The notes below the pieces were generated by a model. The model made no database searches, was not told the origin of the DNA, and saw nothing but the letters and a program-made list of their open reading frames with translations. A stretch of DNA of 64,000 bases from Haloferax sp046557615. GTDB lineage: Archaea > Halobacteriota > Halobacteria > Halobacteriales > Haloferacaceae. Every line of letters starts with the position of its first letter. Within the stretch, counting starts at the first letter, position 1. Position numbers and translations under genes: made by a program. The DNA is taken from positions 1,116,001 through 1,180,000 of the forward strand of contig NZ_JBKIII010000001.1 of the NCBI RefSeq assembly GCF_046557615.1, in the 5' to 3' direction. Positions 49,031 through 58,562 of the stretch are shown here, piece after piece.

Positions 49031-49621
49031 ATGGCACGAAGCTTCTACTCCCACATCAAGGAGGCATGGAAGACGCCGAAGGAAGGCAAACTCGCCGAAC
49101 TTCAATGGCAGCGAAAGCAAGAATGGCGCCAGCAGGGCGCTATCGAGCGCATCGAGCGCCCGACCCGCCTCGACAAGGCCCGTGAACTCGGCTACAAGGC
49201 CAAGCAGGGCATCGTCGTGGTCCGCGTCTCCGTCCGCAAGGGTGGCGCACGCAAACAGCGACACAAGGCAGGTCGCCGCTCGAAGCGTCAGGGTGTCAAC
49301 CGCATCGGTCGCCGCAAGTCCATCCCACGCATCGCAGAAGAGCGTGCATCGCGCAAGTACCCGAACATGCGTGTGCTGAACTCCTACGGTGTCGGTCAGG
49401 ACGGTTCGCAGAAGTGGCAGGAAGTCATCCTCGTGGACCCCGAACACCCCGCTATCCAGAACGACGACGACCTCAACTGGATCTGCGACGACACCCACGA
49501 CGGTCGCGCCTTCCGTGGCCTCACGAACTCGGGCAAGCGCGGACGCGGTCTCCAGCACCGTGGCAAGGGTACGGAACACGTTCGTCCGTCCATCCGCGCC
49601 GGTCGCCGCCGCGGCAAGTAA
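49031..49621 (+). CDS. rpl15e: 50S ribosomal protein L15e
   Basis: The protein has 196 residues, basic, with the typical start 'ARSFYSHIKEAWK' and the Arg/Lys-rich core 'KGGARKQRHKAGRRSKRQGVNRIGRRKS' (quoted in part). It binds 23S rRNA in the large subunit and is found in archaea and eukaryotes only. Unlike most ribosomal proteins it stands outside the large r-protein operons. Its codon use is strongly biased, as expected for a highly expressed gene, and it has a structured leader. Confidence 0.97.
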   Translation: MARSFYSHIKEAWKTPKEGKLAELQWQRKQEWRQQGAIERIERPTRLDKARELGYKAKQGIVVVRVSVRKGGARKQRHKAGRRSKRQGVNRIGRRKSIPRIAEERASRKYPNMRVLNSYGVGQDGSQKWQEVILVDPEHPAIQNDDDLNWICDDTHDGRAFRGLTNSGKRGRGLQHRGKGTEHVRPSIRAGRRRGK

Positions 49622-49707
49622 CGACTCCAACTTCTCTTCGTTTATCGACTGCTGAGCAGTTGCTGTCGGCAGACACACACTTAGGTCCTGACTCAAAACG
49701 ATAGCCG

Positions 49708-49944
49708 ATGGCTCCCGAAGTTGGACCCGGTGCGCTCTTCTTCGCCGCGGCACTGCTCGGGTCGGTGTGGATATACCGCGATGCGAAACGCCGAGAGATG
49801 GACACAGCCGATGTGTGGGCAGTCGGCTTCTTCGTCGCGTTCGTCCTTCTGCCGATTCTCGGCGGGATAGTGGTCTTTGCGCTCTACCTTCAGCGACGAA
49901 ACCGAGGCGATGGCACTCCGGTCTCGGTGCCGAGCGACTGGTGA
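49708..49944 (+). CDS. Small two-helix membrane protein
   Basis: The protein has 78 residues. Two hydrophobic segments ('GALFFAAALLGSVWIY' and 'VWAVGFFVAFVLLPILGGIVVFALYL') flank a charged loop ('RDAKRREMDTAD'); the C-terminus is basic and then polar. The pattern resembles the widespread small PLDc_N/phospholipase-N-like or short DUF membrane proteins, but no motif decides. It follows L15e by 86 nt. Confidence 0.72.
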   Translation: MAPEVGPGALFFAAALLGSVWIYRDAKRREMDTADVWAVGFFVAFVLLPILGGIVVFALYLQRRNRGDGTPVSVPSDW

Positions 49945-49960
49945 CTCTCAGGTGTAAGAA

Positions 49961-50305
49961 TTAGAACGGCGACGACGGTCCAAGGTCTGCTCCGCCCTCG
50001 GTTCCGGATGCAACCTCGCCCTCCCATCCTTGGAAGCCACCGCTGAGGCTCGATACGTCGGCGTCGATGTTCGAATCGAGGATGGAGGCGACGCGTTGGG
50101 AACTCTTGCCGATGTAGCAGGAGACGACGACTTCGTCGGGCCACTCACGGTCGAAGACCGCAGGTGTGAGACTCTGCGCAGGGAGGTTCTCCGCGCCGGG
50201 GATGTGGCCCGACGAGTACGACGATGGGTCTCGGATGTCGATGACTGCGACCGAGTCGTCGTCGAGTTTTTCGTGCAGTTCGTCCGGAGTCGTCTCCACG
50301 ACCAT
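49961..50305 (-). CDS. Rhodanese-like sulfurtransferase domain protein
   Basis: The protein has 114 residues, one rhodanese domain. 'VAVIDIRDPSSYSSGHIPGAENLP' (partly quoted) is the CH2A motif and 'VVVSCYIGKSSQRVASIL' the active-site loop with catalytic Cys near residue 63. The loop sequence CYIGKSS is the six-residue type that transfers sulphur. The start is 95 nt from ubaA, transcribed the other way. A role in passing sulphur to UbaA-activated SAMPs for thiolation or molybdopterin is plausible but inferred from position only. Confidence 0.88.
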   Translation of the reverse strand: MVVETTPDELHEKLDDDSVAVIDIRDPSSYSSGHIPGAENLPAQSLTPAVFDREWPDEVVVSCYIGKSSQRVASILDSNIDADVSSLSGGFQGWEGEVASGTEGGADLGPSSPF

Positions 50306-50399
50306 ATGCGTTTCTGTGAGTGCGAGACTAAAGGCACGTCGCTTCCGGCGAGAGAGCGCAGGCCGCGGGTTTATTCGCCACGACTGCTAATCTCGGACT

Positions 50400-51212
50400 A
50401 TGACACTCTCGCTCGATGCCACCCAACTCGACCGCTATTCGAGACACATCATCATGGACGAAGTCGGTCCTGAAGGCCAGGGCCGACTACTCGGCGCGCG
50501 TGCCGTCGTCGTCGGAGCGGGAGGCTTGGGCGCGCCGGTCATCGAATATCTCGCCGCCGTCGGCGTCGGCGAGTTGGTCATCGTCGATGACGACGTGGTC
50601 GAACGAAGCAACCTCCAGCGGCAGGTCATCCACCACGACGACGACGTAGGAATCCCAAAAGCCGAGAGCGCGGCGGATTTCGTCCACGGACTCAACCCCG
50701 ACGTGACCGTCGAAGCAGTACAAGCGCGTCTCGACCCATCGAACGTCTACGACTACATCGAAGGCGCGGACGTCGTTATCGACGCCACCGACAACTTCCC
50801 CACGCGCTATCTGCTCAACGACGCCTGCCGCTTCTCGGCGATTCCGCTCGTTCACGGCGCGATTTACAAGTTCGAGGGACAGGCGACGACGCTCCACCCC
50901 GACGGACCGTGTTACCGATGTCTGTTCCCCGAAGCGCCCGAACCGGGAACCGTTCCCGATTGCGCGACGACGGGCGTGATTGGCGTCCTTCCCGGTACCG
51001 TCGGGTGTATCCAAGCGACCGAGGCGGTGAAGGTCATCCTCGGAATTGGCGAGACACTGAAAGAGCGACTGCTGTTCTACGATGCTCTCGACCTGACGTT
51101 CGAGACGGTCCCCTATCGGCAGAACCCAGAGTGTCCGGTGTGCGGCGACGGTGGTGTCCAGTCGATAGACGACATCGAATACACCGATAGCTGTGCAATC
51201 AGTTTCGACTAA
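50400..51212 (+). CDS. ubaA: E1-like SAMP-activating enzyme UbaA (MoeB/ThiF/HesA family)
   Basis: The protein has 270 residues. The nucleotide motif is 'VVVGAGGLGAPVIEYLAAVGVG', the adenylation residues include Arg14 and Lys87 ('GIPKAES'), and zinc is held by 'CYRC' (171/174) and 'CPVCG' near the end. The catalytic Cys is Cys188 ('PDCATTGVIG'); both Lys87 and Cys188 fall at the numbers published for Haloferax volcanii UbaA. The enzyme adenylates the C-terminal Gly of SAMP proteins for protein conjugation, tRNA thiolation (with NcsA, also in this window) and MoCo synthesis. A TATA-like box at about 50368-50375 suggests a leaderless transcript. Confidence 0.95.
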   Translation: MTLSLDATQLDRYSRHIIMDEVGPEGQGRLLGARAVVVGAGGLGAPVIEYLAAVGVGELVIVDDDVVERSNLQRQVIHHDDDVGIPKAESAADFVHGLNPDVTVEAVQARLDPSNVYDYIEGADVVIDATDNFPTRYLLNDACRFSAIPLVHGAIYKFEGQATTLHPDGPCYRCLFPEAPEPGTVPDCATTGVIGVLPGTVGCIQATEAVKVILGIGETLKERLLFYDALDLTFETVPYRQNPECPVCGDGGVQSIDDIEYTDSCAISFD

Positions 51213-51239
51213 GGACGAAAGTGAGAGACGGGTGAGAGG

Positions 51240-52871
51240 CTAGTGGCGACCGAACTGGAAGCCACCGAGTGAGTCGTCGTCGAGCGGTTTCCCGCCGTCA
51301 GTTGCGGCGTGCAACGTCTCGTCAGGGATTTCTTCGGTCGCAATTGCGCCGCCGACGAGTTCATCGACGCGCGAAGTGAGGTCGTCGAGCGCGACGGTCT
51401 GTGCGTCGGTTGCATCGGCGATATCGTCGGTCGCGTCTTCCGCAGCGTGAGCGTGTTCCTGTGCGAGTTGAATCGTCGTGGTGACTTCTTCGATGTTGCT
51501 CGCTTGCGAGTCGGTTGCGCGTGCAACTTCGGTGATGCCGTTCGCCGCCGAGTCCGCGGCGTTGGCGATTTCGTTGAGCGACGAGAGTACGTCTTCGATT
51601 TCGCCGGATGCGACTTGCACCTGCTCGTGTGATTGCTCGGAAGCCATCACCGTCTCGTCGGCCTGTTCTTGAATCTCCTCGATGCTCTTGGCAATCTCTT
51701 CGGTGTGTTCGTGGGTCTGATTCGCCAGTTGCTTGACCTCGTCAGCGACGACGGAGAAGCCTTCACCGGCCTTGCCAGCACGGGCAGCCTCGATGTTCGC
51801 GTTCAGCGCGAGCAAGTTGGTTCGGTCGGCGACTTCGGCGATGACTTCGACGACTTCCTCGATAGAACCCATGCGCTGTTGGAGTTCGATGACGCTGGCG
51901 AGGAGTTCGTCCGAGATTTCGATGACCTCGTCTGTCGCCGTTCGGATGCTCTGGCCCGCCTCTTGCCCGCTTTCGGCGGCGGCGCGTGCTTGGTCTGCGG
52001 CAGAAGCCACTTCGTCGGAAGTGGCCGCGATTTCTTCCATACTCGCCGAAAGATTTTGCATCTCTTCGGCACCTTTCGACAACAAGCCGGTCTGTTCTTC
52101 GACCTCCGATTGGATGTTGTCAACGGCAGTCGTCGCGTGGTGAACCGCCGTGCCGAGGTCGGCGGCCGTCTCGTCGACTTCGGTCGCAACCCGTTCGAAT
52201 CGGGTTGCCATCTCGTTGAGGTCTGAAAGAACCGAGAGTTCGTCGTCAGAGAGCAAGCCACGGTGGTCAGTGTACGATGCGCGAGCGGCGAGATTGCCGG
52301 ACGTGAGTTCGGTAATCGTTCCCGAGACTGCACCCAAGAGTTCCTGCGTCGCGTGCTGTTTGTTCACCACATCGGTCCGGTCGTGGACCGTCTCGACGAC
52401 ACCGACGACGTCGTCACCGTCGTACAGTGGACGCGCCGTGAACCAGATGTGTCGTTCGACGCCGTTTCGGTCGGTCATCGTACTCGAATCTTCGTAAAGC
52501 AGTTGTGACTCGTTAGCGAGTTCGAGGCCGTACTCTGTCGTCGCAGTTCTCGGTGCATCGAGTACCTTGTCGGCGAGTGTCTTCGCCCGGCGACCGTCCG
52601 GGTAGAACAACTCACTCACGTGATTCGAGCCGAGTGCTTCGTCAGGAGTCGCCCCCGTGAGTTTTGCAATTGGGTCGTTCCACGCAATAACGCGGTGTTC
52701 GGCGTCGAGAATGAACACCGGTGTGCCAACGCTATCGAGAATTCCACCGAGTGGAAGTGCCTGTGCAGCAGCCGAAACCGTCATCTCCCCGTCTGTCTGT
52801 GTCCCTCCATCGGGTCGTGCCCTCCCACGGACCCTTGGAACCAGCGCGGCGAGCCGCGAAAGCAGGTTCAT
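51240..52871 (-). CDS. Soluble chemotaxis transducer with PAS domain
   Basis: The protein has 543 residues from the ATG at 52871. No membrane helix is present. A PAS domain (about 40-160: 'SVGTPVFILDAEHRVIAWND', 'RHIWFTARPLYDGDDVVGVVETVHDRTD') is followed by a HAMP-like stretch and the methyl-accepting coiled coil with tip 'DRTNLLALNANIEAARAGK'. The PAS could bind flavin, haem or a small metabolite; no fixed cofactor residue is obvious. It would report an internal state such as redox or energy level to CheA. It is a single gene, convergent with ubaA. Confidence 0.92.
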   Translation of the reverse strand: MNLLSRLAALVPRVRGRARPDGGTQTDGEMTVSAAAQALPLGGILDSVGTPVFILDAEHRVIAWNDPIAKLTGATPDEALGSNHVSELFYPDGRRAKTLADKVLDAPRTATTEYGLELANESQLLYEDSSTMTDRNGVERHIWFTARPLYDGDDVVGVVETVHDRTDVVNKQHATQELLGAVSGTITELTSGNLAARASYTDHRGLLSDDELSVLSDLNEMATRFERVATEVDETAADLGTAVHHATTAVDNIQSEVEEQTGLLSKGAEEMQNLSASMEEIAATSDEVASAADQARAAAESGQEAGQSIRTATDEVIEISDELLASVIELQQRMGSIEEVVEVIAEVADRTNLLALNANIEAARAGKAGEGFSVVADEVKQLANQTHEHTEEIAKSIEEIQEQADETVMASEQSHEQVQVASGEIEDVLSSLNEIANAADSAANGITEVARATDSQASNIEEVTTTIQLAQEHAHAAEDATDDIADATDAQTVALDDLTSRVDELVGGAIATEEIPDETLHAATDGGKPLDDDSLGGFQFGRH

Positions 52872-53334
52872 GCGTCCGTGTGATGAGTCCCCACACCATA
52901 ATTGTGTGGCCAATATTATCACAGATGATATCTATTTAACTGTACGCTTTTACTCAGCAATTTAGTATATGTACTCACCACAGAAACGTGAGTCTATTGA
53001 AATTTTGATTATTACCGCGAAAAATGTAATTAAATGACAGCCGGTTGCTAGTTGATGGTCTTGTGTCGGTCTCCCACCATCGGTGGTCAGCACGCCCGAG
53101 TTGAGCGCGCCGTTGGAGACAGGTTGGGTACCAAATTCGAACTCGTTGCCAGCGTTAGTCTCGCCGGAGTATTGCTCGATATCGACAGGAAGGGAGGGCG
53201 CAAGTAGTAGCACGAAACAGGAGTGAGACAGTCACTCACTGTTCACTCGCAAATGTGGTGTCCGGTCGTGTCCCGTTCGACACGCCTGCCGAGTCATCGT
53301 AGCGTTTTATCCGCGTCCCATCCCACGTGCGTAC
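52872..53334. other. 463-nt AT-rich interval between the transducer and mutS, with a possible gene remnant
   Basis: The first 180 nt (52890-53040) are strikingly AT-rich for this genome and hold no gene. Positions 53080-53213 are GC-rich again and, on the minus strand, read as a protein-like peptide ('VDIEQYSGETNAGNEFEFG') without a start region that makes sense, perhaps the end of a lost surface-protein gene. A CCACC-ATC-GGTGG inverted repeat lies at about 53076-53088. The mutS TATA-like box is at 53304-53312. Confidence 0.4.
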
Positions 53335-56010
53335 ATGACTACGCAGGGAATCGTCGGACAGTTCCTCTCGCTCAAAGAGGAGACCGACGCCGACCTCCTC
53401 GCCATGCAGTGCGGCGACTTCTACGAGTTCTTCGCCGACGACGCCGAGTTCGTCGGCCGAGAACTCGACCTCAAGGTCTCCCAAAAGGGGGCACACGGGT
53501 CGTCGTATCCGATGGCAGGGGTGCCGCTCAAAGAGTTGACGCCGTATCTGAAGACGCTCGTCGAACGCGGCTATCGCGTTGCGGTCGCCGACCAGTACGA
53601 AACCGAATCGGGCGACCTGCGCCGCCGAATCACGCGCGTCGTCACCCCCGGAACACTCCTCGAAACCAGTCGTGCCGACGCGCAGTATCTCGCGGCAATC
53701 GTCGGCGACGAATCCGGTATCGGTCTCGCGTTCGCCGATATTACGACCGGTCAGTTCCTCGTCACAGAGACCGAGTCGGTCGATACCGCGGCCGCCGAAC
53801 TCTATCGCTTCGCGCCGGTCGAAGTCCTTCCCGGGCCGGACCTTCGCACTAACGACGACGTACTCGCTCGACTCCGCGAGGCTACGGACGCGTCTTTCTC
53901 TCTCTTTGCGACCGACGCGTTCGCCCCTGGCCGGGCACGCCACACCGTGAAAGAACAGTTCGGCGATTCGACCGTCGAGAGTGTCGGACTCGACTCCGAC
54001 CTCGCCATTCGTGCCGCTGGCGGCATCCTCTCCTACGTCGAAGAGACGGGCGCAGGTGTCCTGCGTTCGATGACGCGCCTTCGCGTCTATCAACCGAGCG
54101 ACCACCTCGAACTCGACGCGACGACGCAGCGAAACCTCGAACTCACCGAGACGATGCACGGCGACAAAGCCGGGTCGCTGTTCGACACGATAGACCACAC
54201 GGTCACCGCCGCAGGTGGCCGACTCCTCCGCGAATGGCTCACGCGCCCGCGACGCGACCAGAGCGAACTCACTCGCCGTCTCGACACCATCGAAGCACTC
54301 GCTTCTGCCGCCCTCGACCGCGAGCGAATCCGCGACACACTCGATGGCGCCTACGACCTCGAACGCCTCGCCTCCCGTGCGGCATCGGGGAGTGCAGACG
54401 CGAACGCCCTCCTCTCGGTCCGCGACACGCTCGGCCTCCTTCCGGCGCTCGCCGATGCAATCGAAGGCTCGTCGCTGGCGAATACGCCGCTGGCCGACGT
54501 GATTGCCCAACCAGACCGCGAGACGGCGGCAGAAATCAGAGCGGCGCTCGCAGACGCACTCGCCGAAGACCCACCGAAGACGGTCACCCAAGGTGGTCTG
54601 CTGAAGAAGGGCTACGACGACGAGTTGGACGAGCTCATCGAGCGCCACGAATCCGCCCAGCAGTGGATTGACACGCTTGCCGGCCGTGAAAAACAAGCCC
54701 ACGGCCTCTCGCACGTCACGGTTGACCGCAACAAGACCGACGGCTACTACATCCAAGTCGGCAAGTCTGTCGCCGACCGGGTGCCCGACCACTACAGACA
54801 GATTAAGACGCTCAAAAACTCCAAGCGATTCGTCACCGAGGAGTTAGAAGAAAAAGAGCGAGAGATTTTGCGACTCGAAGAGACGCGCGGTGACTTGGAG
54901 TACGAACTCTTCGGCGAACTCCGCGAACAGGTCGCCGAACACGCACCGGTCCTGCAAGACGTCGGTCGAACCATCGCCGAAGTGGACGCGCTCGCATCGC
55001 TGGCGACCCACGCCGCAGGGAACGGCTGGGTTCGACCGGAACTCACCGACGCTGGCCCATTAAACATCGAAGCGGGTCGCCACCCTGTCGTGGAGACGAC
55101 GACCGATTTCGTCCCGAACGACATCCACATGGACCGCGAACGCGGCTTTCTCATCGTCACCGGACCGAACATGTCCGGCAAATCGACCTACATGCGACAG
55201 GTCGCACTCATCACCTTGCTCGCACAGGTCGGGAGTTTCGTCCCCGCTCGCTCGGCGACGATTGGCGTCGTCGATGGTATCTACACACGCGTGGGCGCGC
55301 TCGACGAACTCGCACAGGGTCGTTCGACGTTCATGGTCGAGATGCAGGAGTTGAGCAACATCCTCCACTCGGCAACGGAAGATTCGCTCGTCATCCTTGA
55401 TGAAGTTGGGCGTGGGACCGCGACCTACGACGGCATCTCTATCGCGTGGGCCGCGACCGAATATCTCCACAACGAAGTCCGTGCGAAGACGCTCTTTGCG
55501 ACACACTATCACGAGTTGACGAGCCTCGCCGACCATCTGCCACGAGTGGCGAACGTCCACGTCGCCGCCGACGAACGCGATGGCGACGTGACCTTCCTCC
55601 GGACCGTGGTCGATGGTCCGACCGACCGAAGTTACGGGATTCACGTCGCCGACCTCGCAGGCGTGCCGCGCCCAGTCGTCGAACGCGCAACGGACGTACT
55701 GGACCGCCTGCGCGACGAGAAAGCGATCGAGGCGAGAGGCTCCGGGTCCGCCGAGCCAGTTCAAGCCGTCTTCGACATCGGAAGTGGTCAGATGAACGTC
55801 GCATCCGAACCTCAGAGTGACGCGCGCGAGTCACAGTCTGCGCAAAACGGAACTGCCGCGGTCCAACAGACCGAGACAGCGTCCGAAACCGACCCACAGA
55901 CCCAAGCCGTGCTGGAGGAATTAGCGAAGACAGACGTGAATGCCACGTCGCCGCTGGACCTCATGGCGAAAGTCCAAGCGTGGCAGTCGAAACTGGAGGA
56001 GACCGAATGA
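53335..56010 (+). CDS. mutS: DNA mismatch repair protein MutS
   Basis: The protein has 891 residues, MutS1 type. The mismatch-reading Phe-x-Glu is in 'CGDFYEFFADDAEFV' (near residue 27-31). The connector, lever and clamp domains follow. Walker A is 'GPNMSGKST' near residue 611, Walker B 'LVILDEVGRGTATYDG', and the dimer-contact His 'FATHYHELT' is present. A Gln/Ser/Glu-rich linker (about 805-860) leads to the C-terminal helix. It is the first gene of a mutS-mutL pair; a TATA-like box at 53304-53312 suggests a leaderless transcript. Confidence 0.96.
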   Translation: MTTQGIVGQFLSLKEETDADLLAMQCGDFYEFFADDAEFVGRELDLKVSQKGAHGSSYPMAGVPLKELTPYLKTLVERGYRVAVADQYETESGDLRRRITRVVTPGTLLETSRADAQYLAAIVGDESGIGLAFADITTGQFLVTETESVDTAAAELYRFAPVEVLPGPDLRTNDDVLARLREATDASFSLFATDAFAPGRARHTVKEQFGDSTVESVGLDSDLAIRAAGGILSYVEETGAGVLRSMTRLRVYQPSDHLELDATTQRNLELTETMHGDKAGSLFDTIDHTVTAAGGRLLREWLTRPRRDQSELTRRLDTIEALASAALDRERIRDTLDGAYDLERLASRAASGSADANALLSVRDTLGLLPALADAIEGSSLANTPLADVIAQPDRETAAEIRAALADALAEDPPKTVTQGGLLKKGYDDELDELIERHESAQQWIDTLAGREKQAHGLSHVTVDRNKTDGYYIQVGKSVADRVPDHYRQIKTLKNSKRFVTEELEEKEREILRLEETRGDLEYELFGELREQVAEHAPVLQDVGRTIAEVDALASLATHAAGNGWVRPELTDAGPLNIEAGRHPVVETTTDFVPNDIHMDRERGFLIVTGPNMSGKSTYMRQVALITLLAQVGSFVPARSATIGVVDGIYTRVGALDELAQGRSTFMVEMQELSNILHSATEDSLVILDEVGRGTATYDGISIAWAATEYLHNEVRAKTLFATHYHELTSLADHLPRVANVHVAADERDGDVTFLRTVVDGPTDRSYGIHVADLAGVPRPVVERATDVLDRLRDEKAIEARGSGSAEPVQAVFDIGSGQMNVASEPQSDARESQSAQNGTAAVQQTETASETDPQTQAVLEELAKTDVNATSPLDLMAKVQAWQSKLEETE

Positions 56011-58175
56011 GCAAAATCACACAGCTCGACGAGAAGACGATTCAGCGAATCGCCGCCGGAGAGGTGGTCGAACGGCCCGCCTCGGTCGTCAAGGAACTCG
56101 TCGAGAACAGCCTCGACGCGGACGCGACGCGCGTCTCGGTCGCTATCGACGGCGGTGGTGTCGAAGGCATCCGCATCCGGGACGATGGCATCGGTATGAG
56201 CGAAGACGAACTCGAACTGAGCGTTCGAGAACACACGACGAGCAAGATAAGCGACATCGAAGATTTAGAGGCCGGTGTCGGAACCCTCGGTTTCCGGGGT
56301 GAAGCACTCCACACCATCGGCGCTGTCTCGCGCATGACGATTCGCTCGAAACCCCGCGACGGCGACGTGGGAACTGAACTTCAGTACGAAGGAGGCGACG
56401 TCGAAGCAATCCGCCCAGCAGGATGTCCCGAAGGGACTGTCGTCGAGGTCGAAGACCTGTTCTACAACACGCCCGCCCGACGCAAGTTCCTGAAGACGAC
56501 GGCGACAGAGTTCGACCACGTGAACACCGTCGTCACGCACTACGCGCTGGCGAATCCAGACGTTGCAGTCACACTCGAACACGACGACAGAGAAGTGTTT
56601 TCGACCGAGGGACGCGGTGACCTCGCTTCGACCGTACTCTCGGTCTACGGCCGCGAAGTCGCCGAAGCGATGGTCCCCGTCGAATACGAGACGCCGGGCG
56701 TCTCGGTTCGGGGATTGGTGAGCCACCCCGAGACGACGCGAAGCACCCGCGACTACCTCTCGACGTTCGTCAACGGACGGTACGTCACCGCTCGTGTCCT
56801 CCGAGAGGGCGTCCTCGACGCCTACGGTGGCCAACTCGACGCCGACCGCTACCCCTTCGCGGTACTCTTTCTCGACGTCGCTCCCGACGCCGTGGACGTG
56901 AACGTCCACCCCCGGAAGATGGAAGTCCGGTTCGACACAGAGTCCGAAGTCAAACAGGGAGTCACCGACGCCATCGAACAGGCGCTCCTCGAAAACGGAC
57001 TCGTTCGCTCGTCGGCCCCGCGAGGGCGCTCGAAAGCCGAGCAGACCGAAGTCACACCGAGTTCGATGACTGAAGACGCACCAACCGAACCGGTCGGTTC
57101 AGAGGCACCCACCGAGTCTCCAGAATCGGACGCAACGAGACCAGACGTTTCGACTGCTCGAAACGCGCCTGACTACTCCTCGACAGAAACGACGAGTAGC
57201 CCACCCACCGGAGGTTCGAACGCCGAATCAGCTACAGGATTCGAGTCGAGTGAGTCCGGTACTGAGGCGGTCGATACAGAGACAGCATCGGCGAATTCCG
57301 AATCCTCAACGCCGCCAACACCTCCGAAAAAGTACGACCTCACGCCGGGGGCGGACCGACCGAAGCAGTCGTCGTTCGGAGCGAGAAAACCCGATTCGTG
57401 GGGGTCGAATACCGAGTCTGCGAGTTCGACTTCGAATTCCAATTCGACTGCCGACTCGCCCGAACAACCGGCATCGACCGGTCGTCGCATCTCCGCACCG
57501 ACGACCCAACAGGACCTCTCGGGTGAGAAAGCGACGCTCGAACCGGCGTTCGAGACACTGCCTGCGATGCGGATTCTCGGGCAACTGATGGACACCTACA
57601 TCGTCGCCGAGACGAGCGAAGGCCTCGTTCTTATCGACCAACACGCCGCCGACGAGCGCGTGAACTACGAACGCCTTCAGTCGGAGGTTGCGGGCGATAC
57701 ATCCACACAGGCGCTTGCTGACCCCGTGGCGTTGGAACTGACTGCCCGAGAAGCGGCGCTGTTCGAAGAGTACCGCGACGCCCTGGCGCAAGTCGGCTTC
57801 CACGCGGGACGAACCGACGAGCGAACGGTCGAAGTTCGGACAGTCCCGTCAATCTTCGATGCCGCACTCGCACCTGGCCTCCTCCGAGATGCGCTCACTG
57901 CATTCGTGCGAGAAGAGCGGGATGGTGGGCAGAAGACAGTCGATGCCGTTGCGGACGAACTGCTCGCTGACCTCGCGTGCTATCCGTCGATTACGGGGAA
58001 CACGTCGCTTCGAGAAGGGTCCGTGTTGGACCTCCTCTCGGCGCTCGACGCCTGTAACAACCCTTACGCGTGCCCCCACGGTCGTCCCGTCATCATCGAG
58101 TTCGACCGCGAAGAAATCGAAGCGCGATTCGAGCGCGACTACCCCGGTCACAGTGGCCGCCGCGCCGAGGATTGA
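56007..58175 (+). CDS. mutL: DNA mismatch repair protein MutL
   Basis: The protein has 722 residues from the ATG at 56007, which overlaps the mutS stop (ATGA). The GHKL ATPase motifs are 'ENSLDADATRV', 'RDDGIGM' and 'GFRGEAL'. Residues about 345-515 are an acidic, Ser/Thr-rich linker. The C-terminal domain has 'DQHAADERVNYE', an intact DQHA-x2-E-x4-E endonuclease motif, so this MutL can nick DNA itself, as in organisms without MutH. Haloarchaea usually lack a clear need for MutS/MutL (EndoMS also exists), but both proteins look intact here. Confidence 0.96.
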   Translation: MSKITQLDEKTIQRIAAGEVVERPASVVKELVENSLDADATRVSVAIDGGGVEGIRIRDDGIGMSEDELELSVREHTTSKISDIEDLEAGVGTLGFRGEALHTIGAVSRMTIRSKPRDGDVGTELQYEGGDVEAIRPAGCPEGTVVEVEDLFYNTPARRKFLKTTATEFDHVNTVVTHYALANPDVAVTLEHDDREVFSTEGRGDLASTVLSVYGREVAEAMVPVEYETPGVSVRGLVSHPETTRSTRDYLSTFVNGRYVTARVLREGVLDAYGGQLDADRYPFAVLFLDVAPDAVDVNVHPRKMEVRFDTESEVKQGVTDAIEQALLENGLVRSSAPRGRSKAEQTEVTPSSMTEDAPTEPVGSEAPTESPESDATRPDVSTARNAPDYSSTETTSSPPTGGSNAESATGFESSESGTEAVDTETASANSESSTPPTPPKKYDLTPGADRPKQSSFGARKPDSWGSNTESASSTSNSNSTADSPEQPASTGRRISAPTTQQDLSGEKATLEPAFETLPAMRILGQLMDTYIVAETSEGLVLIDQHAADERVNYERLQSEVAGDTSTQALADPVALELTAREAALFEEYRDALAQVGFHAGRTDERTVEVRTVPSIFDAALAPGLLRDALTAFVREERDGGQKTVDAVADELLADLACYPSITGNTSLREGSVLDLLSALDACNNPYACPHGRPVIIEFDREEIEARFERDYPGHSGRRAED

Positions 58176-58201
58176 AGTCACCACCGCGTGACCGGAAGAC
58201 G

Positions 58202-58504
58202 ATGAACCCCCTCGTGGCACTCGGAATTTGCTTCGGACCGCTCGTGCTCGTCGTGTCCTATTTGCTCACGGCAGCGACGGGTCCGGGGGTGCCGCCGTGG
58301 TCCGACTCGGTCGGGGTTTCGATTAGGCTCTGGGGGACGGCACTGGCAGTCCTCGTCGGTCCGGTCGCGATTCACTTCGACCGGGGGACGCTCGCCCGCA
58401 ACTCGGGGTGGACGCCGTCGCCGCTCTACTATCTGATTGGGCTTCCATTCTTGAGCCTTCCAATCGCGTTCGTCTACCTCTCACAGCGCCTCACATCCGC
58501 GTGA
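58202..58504 (+). CDS. Small three-helix membrane protein
   Basis: The protein has 100 residues from the ATG at 58202, 26 nt after mutL. Hydrophobic segments lie at about 3-22, 38-55 and 75-95 ('LYYLIGLPFLSLPIAFVYL'). The loops are short and mostly polar. No family is recognised. It may be translated from the mutL transcript, but no functional link to repair is evident. Confidence 0.72.
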   Translation: MNPLVALGICFGPLVLVVSYLLTAATGPGVPPWSDSVGVSIRLWGTALAVLVGPVAIHFDRGTLARNSGWTPSPLYYLIGLPFLSLPIAFVYLSQRLTSA

Positions 58505-58534
58505 GTCAGAAACGTTCGACGGCAACGCCGGACG

Positions 58535-58541
58535 TTTATAT
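58535..58541 (+). promoter_or_regulatory. TATA-like box of kdgK
   Basis: TTTATAT is centred 25 nt before the ATG at 58563, consistent with a leaderless transcript starting at or near the initiation codon. Confidence 0.6.
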
Positions 58542-58562
58542 GGTGCTTGCGAAGCCACTGGC

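Noticed and set aside
52962..53213. An 83-residue minus-strand frame in the gap before mutS as an intact gene
   Set aside because: It ends in AT-rich sequence coding for an unlikely tail and has no promoter-like start; only its first half resembles protein, so I treat it as a possible remnant.
53236..54792. A 518-residue minus-strand frame opposite mutS
   Set aside because: It lies over the conserved N-terminal half of MutS and has the composition of a reverse reading; no start context or homology visible.
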